Shown here piece by piece: positions 56,153-64,000 of a stretch of 64,000 nucleotides of DNA (its first letter is position 1; each line of letters opens with the position of its first letter). A model generated the notes under the pieces. The model ran no database searches and had not been told where the DNA came from. It saw only the letters and a list, made by a program, of their open reading frames with translations. The position numbers and the translations under genes are program-made. The stretch comes from Schistocerca nitens (Eukaryota; Arthropoda; Insecta; Orthoptera; Acrididae): positions 714,261,202 to 714,325,201 of the forward strand of contig NC_064617.1 in assembly GCF_023898315.1 (NCBI RefSeq), read 5' to 3'.

Positions 56153-56755
56153 GGGCGATGCCCTGACGGCTGAATCGACAGCGTCCGCTTATGTGGAACT
56201 TGCTGACTTCATGGTCATTGTCTCTTCTGTTCTGCTGTTCTGCTGTTCTGCCCGCTGTTTGCCAGCTTGTAATTCTTCTAAACTAAACTAAGTTTTTCAT
56301 TTAAAATCTAATTTCTGCTTCACTTTGATTTCACTAATTTATTTACTTAAGTACCACTCAACAATACCAACATTTTAATCATTCCCACAAAATTATGTTT
56401 TGCACGGTACTGATTTCTTCGCTCCTTAAGAATAGGAATCAGCGCTTTAGAGGTTATTTTGTTTGTCTTCTGATAGCAAAATTTATTTTCAAGATGCTTA
56501 GGTCATTATGTAAACAGGATTCTATTTTATGTATTTCAATAAATTAACATTGCACATATTCAACTAAAAATACTTCTGGAGTTTTTGCTGGGATGGGACT
56601 GTGATCCTGTAGATGCAAGACATGAGTTTGGCGCGGAGTCCTTGGCCACTCATGTATGAACCGTCTGACTGCCGAAGCTGTGTTATCTGTTGCTTTCACA
56701 GTCTCCCAACAGCGTAAGTGCTTAATTTTGCTGCCACCACGTCGGATTATACAGT
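56153..56755. other. Unassigned stretch
   Basis: A short TTCTGCTG array at about 56230-56255; otherwise nothing recognised. Confidence 0.45.
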
Positions 56756-56807
56756 CACATTTACATCACATTCCGCAAGCCCCCTATGGTGTGTGGCCGA
56801 GGGTTCT

Positions 56808-57954
56808 TCATGTAACACTAACTGGTCTCTCCTTCTCTCTTCCATCCGCGAATGGCGTGTGGAAAGAATAATCGTCAGTAAGCCTGTGTATTGGCTCTAG
56901 TTTCTCAAATTTTCTCATCGTCGTAATTTCGGGAAAAGTATGTGGGAGGAAGTAATATGTAGTCCGATTCTTCCCATGAAGTGTTCTCTTGAAATTTCCA
57001 TAGTAAACCTCTTTGTGATGCACAAAGTCTCTCCTGTAACGTCTTCCACGGGAGTTTGTTGAGCATCTCTCGTACCGACTAAACGATCCTGTGACGAAAC
57101 GCACCACTCTTCGATGGGTCTTCTCCTTCTGACTCTTCTGTCAGCCCTGCCTGATAAGAATCCCATATTCATGATCAGTACTGAATAATCGGCCGAACAG
57201 ACGCCTTATAAGCCACTTCCTCTGTGGATGAGCTACGTTTCCTTAAAATTCGTTCTACGAAACTCAGTGTGACATCTGCTTTTCCTACTGTTTGTTTTAT
57301 GTGGTCACTCCACTTAAGGTCGTTCTGGGTAAAAACTCCTGGATATTTTACGGTAGATACTGCTTCCAATAGTTTGTCATCAATAGTGTAGTTGTGCAGT
57401 AGTGGATTCATTTCCTGTGTATGTGCAATATATTACATCTATTCACGTCCAGGGTCAACTGCCAGAGCCTGAAACATTCATCAACCCTCTGCAGGTCATT
57501 CTGCAAATTGATACTATCTTCTGGGTTCGCTGCTTTTCCTTAGACAACTACTAACTCTACTATGAGTCTTAAAGAGCTTCAACGCTATCTACTAGATGAT
57601 TAATATACGTTGCGGACCGTAACGGTCCTATCACGCTTCCTGGGACTGCTCCCGAAGTTGTCTTGACATCCACCGATTTTGATCCGTTAAGAGCAACGTG
57701 TCGAGTTGTACCCGCGGGGAAGTTTTGAACCATGTCTCAAATCCGGTCCGATCCTCGGGAAGCTCGCAACGGGCAGCGCGGAACGGTTCCAAATGCCTTC
57801 CCGAAGTCAAGGAATACGACGTCAACCTGAGCGCTATTGTCAACAGCACTGTGGATCTCATGGCGGAGCAGAAAGAGCTGTTTCGCAAGATCTCTGTTTT
57901 CCAGATCCATATTGATTTTTATAGAGGAGAGTTTTGTTCTCCAAAACTGTCTTA
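56808..57954 (-). pseudogene. CR1-type reverse transcriptase remnant
   Basis: 57411-57175 reads LLEAVSTVKYPGV, QNDLKWSDHIKQTVGKAD and RILRKRSSSTEEVAYKA, corresponding to SVKYLGV...RVLRKCSPSTKEVAYKT in the better copies. 57600-57900 contains the motif A to motif B stretch in shifted frames. 57107-56808 is the degraded C-terminal part. Many frameshifts. Confidence 0.7.
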
Positions 57955-59381
57955 GGGGAGCCGGAGGTGCCTATGCTGCCCATGTTAAAATCACTAAGTT
58001 TGAGGAACATTTATGAATAAACTACCAAATAGAAAAATTTGAATTTTGTTTTACATATAGAGTGGTTTAGTATTGCAGTTATGACAGAGCGATTTTGGAG
58101 TATCTTTTCTAGTTTCCTTCCAATTATTTTTTTTATTAATGACCCAAATTTTTTTTACAAATAATTGCTTTATAATTAAACTGAAATGAAACTACTGAAC
58201 ATATTGCCAAATGGCTGTGTTACAATGTAAGTTTGACCACTAGGAGTGCTGTATAAAAATTTCATCTCTCTAGCTAGAGTGGATTTTGAGAAAATGTTCC
58301 TTATATTCGAAAAATTATAATTTACGGGAAATGGCTATCAGAGTTTCTCAATACATTCCTGCACTATAGGATGGATTATCAGGGTCTTCTTCTTCATCCT
58401 CCAAAAGCTTCCTCTTCTGTATTCTTTTCTGGCCTGTTGTTCCATCATACTTCATATGCCTTTCTCTTCTTTCTGCTCCTCTTATCCTTTCTCAGTCAAT
58501 ATTTCTTAGTGCTCGTACAGTGTTCAACCCAGCTGTAAATCCTAATGCCTTCAGAACTTCACACTTCACACTGTTCCCTTGGTTGTAGGTTGCTATTGCA
58601 TCATAAATGCCAAAGTGCAGTGTTTTTATGCTTACAAACACCCTTTTAGGAATCACTTTCGAAATCAAATTGTTTACGCTCTCATTAGAAGTCTGCGTCT
58701 TTCCGTGTAGACATTTGTGTAACAATTCTGGCTGTGCTAAGTCATAAAAAATGGTTTTATTGTTCCCTCCTCATTCTTGTACATACTGCATATTACCCGC
58801 TTTACACAAGAAGTATAATACTACCAACAACAGGCGCAACACTGAACTAATTCGAAACGGTAAACAACAAAGAGACGATGTTCCGCGCTCTTATTCATTG
58901 TAGTATTGCAACTTGGTATTAGTGTTAATTTTCTTTTCCTTACGTTCTTCCTCTTCTTATATACATGGTTGCTAAAACGTGGCATCGTAACCAGAACAAA
59001 AGTGTTCGACAATATTAAATGGAGCAAGATGTTTGAAATTCTGAGGAAAATAGGAGTAAGCTGTAAGGAAATACGGGTAATATTTGTCACAGAAAGCAAT
59101 ATAACCAACCCTTGCACACTCGCTGTATGCGTAACATAAGGCGCTGTATGCGTAACAGGCCGAGAAAATCCCAAGCACTTCGCCAGGAAGTCACGAGAGG
59201 GTGTTAGATGCATTCAGCGGCCGCCCATTTCCTCTGCAGGCGTGGGGGAAAGTGGTAATAACTCCACTTCCAGGGCGAGTAGAACAATAATTCAAAGTTT
59301 ACATTAAAGAGGAATGTTCCAATTACATTTCGGTAGAAAAAAAAATCGTAATTTTTTGGATTTGACCACCTCCGGCTCCCC
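57955..59381 (-). mobile_element. DNA transposon with GGGGAGCCGGAGGTG ends, TTA target duplication
   Basis: A 15-bp perfect inverted repeat (GGGGAGCCGGAGGTG) bounds 1427 bp, flanked by TTA on both sides (57952-57954, 59382-59384). Flanking LINE (v) sequence is continuous across it, confirming insertion. TTA with G-rich ends suits PIF/Harbinger; TTAA with RGGG ends suits Kolobok (right flank is TTAA, left is CTTA). Only the C-terminus of a transposase is visible. Confidence 0.75.
58350..58740 (-). pseudogene. Transposase C-terminal fragment (Mutator-like/Kolobok-like)
   Basis: Minus-strand LLHKCLHGKTQTSNESVNNL, PKRVFVSIKTLHFGIYDAI and ATYNQGN, followed across a TGA (about 58492) by ERIRGAERREKHM and an acidic tail. 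From memory, the pattern CLHGxTQxxNESxN...PKxxFV...GxYDAxxxFNxG occurs in arthropod proteins with a Mutator-like transposase domain. The rest of the protein is missing. Confidence 0.55.
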
Positions 59382-59608
59382 TTAATTCTTGCGAATAAAA
59401 AGTATTCCATAATTCTACAACAGACTGACGTCAACGATATAGTCCTATACTTATGCGCATTTGTTCTACAGCCTTTTTTTTGAAAAGGAAATGACCTGTG
59501 CTTTTTTCCAAACGCTAGGTACCCTTCGTTGTTCCAGCGATCTAGGATAAACTGCTGTTAGAAGGGGAGCAAGTTCTTTCGCATAATACTTGCAGAATAT
59601 TATAGGTA

Positions 59609-60841
59609 CACTACGTGGCCAAAAGTATCCGGGCACGTGGCTGAAAATGACTTACAAGTTCGTGGCACCCGCCATCTCTAATGCTGGAATTCAGTATGGT
59701 GTTGATCCATCCTTAGCTTTGATGACAGCTTCCGCTCTCGCAGGCATACATTCAGTCAGGTGCTGGAAGGTTTCTTGGGGAATGGCAGCCCATTCTTCAC
59801 GGAGTGCTACACTCAGGAGAGGTATCGACGTCGGTCGGTGAGGCCTGGCACGGAGTTCCGATACATCCCAAAGGTGTTCTACACGAATCAGGCCAGGACT
59901 CTGTACAGGTCAGTCCATTACAGGGATGTTACTGTCGTGTAACCACTCCACCACAGGCCGTGCATCATGAACAGGTGCTCGATCGTGTTGAAAGATACAA
60001 TCGCCATCCCCAAATTGCTCTTCAACAGTGGGAAGCAAGAACGGGCTTAAAACATCAAGCCTGGGCTATGATAGTGCCACGCAAAACAACAAGGTGTGCA
60101 AGCCCCTCCATGAAAAACACGACCACACCATAACATCACTGCCTCCGAATTTATATGTTGGCACTACACACGCTGGCAGATGACGTTCACCGGACATTCG
60201 CGATACCCACACCCTGGCATCGGATCACCACATTGTGTACCGTGATTCGTCACTCCCCACAACGTTTTTCCACTGTTCAATCATCCAATGTTTACGCTAC
60301 TTACAACAAGCAAGGCGTCATTTGGCATTTACCGGTATGATTTGTGGCTTATGAGCAGCCGCTCGACCATAAAATCCAAGTTTTCTCACCTCCCGCCTAA
60401 CTGTCATAGTACTTGCAGTGGATCCTGATGCAGTTTGTAATTCCTGTGTGATGGTCTGGATAGATGTCTGCCTATTGCACATTACTACCCTCTTCAACTG
60501 TCGGCGGTCTGTGTCAGTCAACAGGCGAGGTCGGCCTGTACGTTTTTGTGCTATACGTGTCTTCTCACGTTTCCACTTCACTATTACATTGGAAAAAGTG
60601 AACCTAGGGATGTTTAGGAGTGTGGAAATGGCGCGTACAGACGTATGACACTAGTGACACCCAATCACCTCACCACGTTCGAAGCCCGTGAGTTGCGCGG
60701 AGTGCCCCATTCTGCTCTCTCGTGTCTAATGACTACTGAGGTCGATGATCTGGATTACCTGGCAGTAGGCGGCAGCACAATGCACCTAATATGAAAAACG
60801 CATGTTTTTGAGGGTGTCCGGATACTTTTGATCACGTAGTG
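59609..60841 (-). mobile_element. Tc1-like transposon, 1233 bp, TA target duplication
   Basis: The ends CACTACGTGGCCAAAAGTAT and its near-complement (ATACTTTTGATCACGTAGTG) lie at the two boundaries, flanked by TA (59607-59608, 60842-60843). The element is full length for a Tc1-type transposon and lies inside LINE (v). Confidence 0.92.
59690..60640 (-). pseudogene. Tc1 transposase, frameshifted
   Basis: N-terminal part open at 60581-60318: RTGRPRLLTDTDRRQLKRVV and TMTVRREVRKLGFYGRAA, a Tc1 helix-turn-helix. Downstream, in shifted frames, are the QWKNVVGSDESR-like first Asp region, FQHDRAPVHDARPVV (second Asp) and GLIRVEHLWD (third acidic residue, Glu). All three DDE positions are therefore still traceable, but stops and indels prevent an intact protein. 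Confidence 0.82.
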
Positions 60842-61305
60842 TATCTCACCTGGTTCTGATGCCTTTCCACTAGTAAGCAATCGTAGTTGCTTTTCTATTT
60901 CGCGATCGGTTATCTCAATATCTGCCATTCTGAGTTCGTACGACGATTGAAAGGAGGAACTGAGCTAAGCGGGACCCTATTATGTTCTTCCTATGTGAAA
61001 CAATTTCAGGAGGTCGAGTTCAGTATTGCGAACTTCTCACTGTTATTTTAAGATTTGGTACCAGTATGATTACTGAGTGATGTACAGATGAGTTCGAACC
61101 CCTTATTGATTTTATATAAGATCAAAACCTCTTAGGGTTTCTACACAGAACGGATAACAATATTTTACTTTCAGAGTCATTCAACCCTTCTCCCGTTGCT
61201 CTCGTTACGCTAATTTTCTCTTCATTTAGCTTTTATTTGTCAGCTAGTTTTTTACTTCTCTTGAATCTTTGATGAATCACTCTTTGTTTACGTAGCATTT
61301 AACCT

Positions 61306-61555
61306 CAGTCTACCTTCGTCTCCCCACTCTCTTCACCGGCAAAGAATACATCAGACAGATGTTATCCCAGATATCTTTTCGCACTCTAGCAGCGTCTTTT
61401 GCCGACATTTTTCCAATGTTCGCGGTGTGAAGATAACGGAAGCAGATTGCTGTCCACCTAGTGTTTATTCTGAAACGTTTCCCATGAAGTGATTTTTGTT
61501 TATACAAGTAATACTCTTTTTCTTAGTTTCCCTAATTAATAGAAGCACTATAAAT
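61306..61555. other. Unassigned stretch with minus-strand open frame
   Basis: 61507-61310 minus (65 codons) reads RWTAICFRYLHTANIGKMSA...WDNICLMYSLPVKRV; not recognised. Confidence 0.35.
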
Positions 61556-61795
61556 ATGATAATTAAATAGACACCCTAGCTGCAAGCAGGCGTTGATACA
61601 CTTCATTGGGGACATGTTGAAAATGTGTGCCCCCGACCGGGACTCGAACCCGGGATCTCCTGCTTACATGGCAGACGCTCTATCCATCTGAGCCACCGCG
61701 TGCACAGAGGATAGTGCGTCTGCAGGGACTTATCCCTTGCACGCTCCCCGTGTATCAACGCCTGCTTGCAGCTAGGGTGTCTATTTAATTATCAT
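61556..61795. repeat. 45-bp perfect inverted repeat around a tRNA-like sequence
   Basis: 61556-61600 and 61751-61795 are exact reverse complements over 45 bases (core GACACCCTAGCTGCAAGCAG). The 150-bp loop carries a tRNA-like sequence on the minus strand. It could be a MITE/SINE hybrid or a foldback element. Confidence 0.9.
61627..61705 (-). tRNA. tRNA-like sequence, Thr-TGT-like, probably repeat-borne
   Basis: The minus strand begins GTGCACGCGGTGGCTCAGAT (A box), has a TCTGC/GCAGG anticodon stem with loop CATGTAA (TGT in anticodon position) and a strong T arm CCCGGGTTCGAGTCCCGG. Position 33 is A rather than T, and the acceptor stem has two mismatches. A true tRNA gene is not excluded but the palindromic setting argues for a mobile repeat. 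Confidence 0.5.
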
Positions 61796-63084
61796 TTCAT
61801 TTCGAGCAAAGCTGCATGGTCATCGACGGTAACTGTTCTTTCGGGAACAGATACTACCGTCATATATAGTTTCACTATAAATATGTTTCATCTAAAAGTT
61901 TTTATCGTATTTGCTTCACACATAGTGGCACACTATCCGGCACAGGTATCTAGATGTTTAAACATAACTGACCCTCTGGCTCCGTGAATAACTAGCAAGC
62001 AGACTGCAAATCTAAAGGTTCGTACTGATGATTTTCACGGGTTTGCAGTCAGGTTCCATCGTCCTGACGACAACACGATATTTCGGCGGTTCGTAGTTCT
62101 CGCCCCAGCTGTCCTAGAGTCTTCCTATCACGTAACAGTTTCGACACGCAAGTCGCCGAAGTGGCGTCAACTAGAAAGACTTGCACCAGGCGAACGGTCT
62201 ACCCGACGGGAGGCCCTAGCCACACGCCACTTATCAGTTCTTTCACATCGGTCAGTGATCTATTAACGTAAAAAACCCCAAACTGCAGAGGGGTTCGGAG
62301 ACACAGTTAAATTGTGTGTCCTTTTAACTGGCTGGCTAAGTCAGTTAAAAGGTTGAAGGACGGTAAGAACCTCCATGAGCACCATGCCTAATAAAACGCA
62401 GTGTTTTCAAAGCAATATTATAATCCGGGACACCTGTAGTTTACGCTACGAACACATGAGAATGAAACAACCCCCACATCCATCTCACTAAATCACTAAA
62501 ATAGCTGGGAGTAACGTCCATTCAAAAACTTGGAATTCCCACATACTAAGAACCGAAAAGACATGTACTGAAGCAGCAAAAACTTGTGACCAAGCGTCCA
62601 CGGGAAATAAACCTCACGATCATAACACTCACATAAAAGATCCTCATCATCCCTTTCTTACCCATGTAAATAGGCATGGACCTTGCGTCAGCCAAATTTT
62701 ATCGGTCTTATCAAATCCTTGAACGGCATGTAGTTCATCCCGTTTTTCGTATCAGTCTGTCTTCTTCCACCCGCTCTCTGCAATAAGTAAAATATCTCAG
62801 ACATCTTCGCCTGTCCTAATCATACATAGGTTTCAACGTCAAAAGGCAGTGGAAAATGTGGCCTGCTGCCACGCCTGTGTCAGCGTTCCACTTTTTCTTC
62901 ATCTCCATATCCTTCCCCGCGGTAATTTTATCAGCCTTCTCCTTCCACACCACAAAATCATCTATAACATCTGACATCCTATCAGAATTGGGCTAGCACA
63001 AGAACAAAATTACGAGGAATAAAGATTTAATGAAAAAAGAATTGGGCGCACATTTTCAGGAGAATTACTGAAGCTACCGAAGAA
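61796..63084. other. Unassigned stretch
   Basis: GACGACAACACGATATTTCGGCGG (62076 onward) recalls a phrase common near insect retroelement ends. No gene recognised. Confidence 0.4.
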
Positions 63085-63590
63085 AAGCGTTTCTGAAGAA
63101 GAGAAATTTGTTAACATCGAGTATAGATTTAAGTGTCAGGAAGTCGTTTCTGAAAGTAGTTGTATGGAGTGTAGCCATGTATGGAAGGGAAACATGGACG
63201 ATAAATAATTTAAACAAGAAGAGAAGAGAAGCTTTCGAAATGTGGTGCTACAGAAGAATGCTGAAGATTAGATGGGTAGATCACATAACTAATGAGGAGG
63301 TATTGAATAGAATTGGGGAGAAGAGGAGTTTGTGGCACAACTTGACAAGAAGAACGGACCGGTTGGTAGGACATGTTCTGAGGCATCAAGGGATCACAAC
63401 TTTAGCATTGGAGGGCAGTGTGGAGGGTAAAAATCGTAGAGGGAGACCAGGAGATGAATACACTAAGCAGATTCAGAAGGACGTAGGTTGCAGTAAGTAC
63501 TGGGAGATGAAGAAGTTTGCACACGATAGAGTAGCGTGGAGAGGTTCATCAAACCAGTCTCAGGACTGAAGACCACAACAACAACAACCG
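63085..63590 (+). mobile_element. RTE-like LINE, copy 3 (3' end only)
   Basis: Strongly 5'-truncated copy starting AGCGTTTCTGAAGAAGAGAA and ending in a CAACAACAAC tail at about 63575-63589, the same 3' end as copies 1 and 2. Confidence 0.93.
63108..63569 (+). pseudogene. RTE reverse transcriptase, C-terminal 150 residues
   Basis: Open through RKSFLKVVVWSVAMYGRETW, MLKIRWVDHITNEEVLNR and GRPGDEYTKQIQKDVGC to the natural stop after NQSQD. It contains only the thumb and C-terminal region, with no catalytic motif. The Met used is in vector of truncation, not a start. Confidence 0.88.
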
Positions 63591-64000
63591 AAGAAGGAGC
63601 CTCTCTAAGAAGATCTTTGAACCACGTGGTGACGAAACCCTAGACAAAACGTTCCGTTGTAATGACAAGCGACGATGAAGAACGGAAGAGCAGAAAAGGT
63701 TGTGAGCCAATAGTACTCTGACTAGGCGAGCCCAAGACAAGGGGCGGCATCTACACAAAGAGAATATAAGCGCCACGTACCTAGCCGCGGCGGCAGTGGA
63801 ATACGAGCCGTCATGTAAAGCCTTTAGCAGTGACCTATGAACTGTTGTGTTTTGCTCGCGTTGGACTTGTATATACGGAAAAACATTGATAATTTGCATG
63901 CCGTTGTTTGCTGACGACACATCTTTGAGTATACGCAAAGTTAAGTACTGTCAATTTAACTTACTGTAATAAACTCCATTAGTGTCATATGTTTGAATTG
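63591..64000. other. Unassigned right edge; possible promoter/LTR-like segment
   Basis: GAATATAAGCG (about 63762) and AATAAACTCC (about 63968) have the TATA-to-polyA order of an LTR, but no repeat partner lies in the window. Low support. Confidence 0.25.

Larger units (their letters stand above)
56756..61305 (-). mobile_element. Decayed CR1-type LINE (v), hosting two DNA transposons
   Basis: Homology to LINE (iii) is found in three blocks: 56756-57954, 59385-59608 and 60843-61305, in the right order. They are interrupted by an inverted-repeat element (57955-59381) and a Tc1 element (59609-60841). The 3' end has the family phrase (CGCAAGCCCCCTATGGTGTG) and a degraded GTAGAT-type tail. Divergence is much higher than in copies (i)-(iii), so this is the oldest copy. 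Confidence 0.78.

Noticed and set aside
61627..61705. Functional tRNA-Thr gene
   Set aside because: Non-T base before the anticodon, acceptor mismatches and palindromic repeat flanks; reported only as tRNA-like.

Overview
This is a eukaryotic, almost certainly orthopteran (locust/grasshopper, Schistocerca-like) genomic window made nearly entirely of transposable elements and unassigned AT-rich DNA. I recognise no intact host gene, no rRNA, no CRISPR and no bacterial gene organisation. The organism guess is inference. It rests on many copies of a tRNA-headed SINE ending in a GCTCAGAGCC tail, RTE-like LINEs with CAACAA tails, CR1-like LINEs with GTAGAT tails, and Penelope, Tc1/mariner and Ty3/gypsy-like relics, the mix expected of a very large repeat-rich insect genome.

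Layout. 1-1698: an RTE-type LINE running in from the left edge. 1755-2268: an unclassified dispersed repeat with an (AT)n core. About 3480-7721, minus strand: the 5' part of a Ty3/gypsy-like element (broken gag, 5' LTR). 7876-11500: SINEs, a Tc1 relic, and an internally deleted mariner sitting inside a second copy of the 1755 repeat. 11848-14335, minus: a second RTE LINE with one in-frame stop. 14701-21243: SINEs, Penelope GIY-YIG fragments, a tRNA-bearing inverted-repeat element and a foldback hairpin. 22571-24960, minus: two CR1-type LINE copies joined head to tail. 28346-33920, minus: a longer CR1-type LINE (SGNH-hydrolase-like ORF1, endonuclease, broken reverse transcriptase) split by a solo LTR at 30483-32152.

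34018-36652: a SINE and a 1.65-kb terminal-inverted-repeat element. 37847-47906: a SINE split by a 9.87-kb LTR retrotransposon (37969-47837). Its two 1664-bp LTRs look identical, it keeps an open 527-codon gag and a scrap of integrase, and it has about 4 kb of non-coding interior. 51300-52340: a decayed Penelope element. 53830-54500: a decayed Jockey/CR1-like LINE 3' end. 55450-56000: a LINE endonuclease fragment. 56756-61305, minus: a decayed CR1 copy into which a TTA-flanked inverted-repeat transposon and a TA-flanked Tc1 element have inserted. 61556-61795: a tRNA-like sequence inside a perfect 45-bp inverted repeat. 63085-63590: a third RTE 3' end.

The elements do not form a pathway. The main story is layered insertion, dated by target-site duplications and reading-frame decay. 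The most notable object is the young, apparently non-autonomous gag-only LTR element at 37969-47837. It would have to borrow reverse transcriptase and integrase from a partner that is not in this window.
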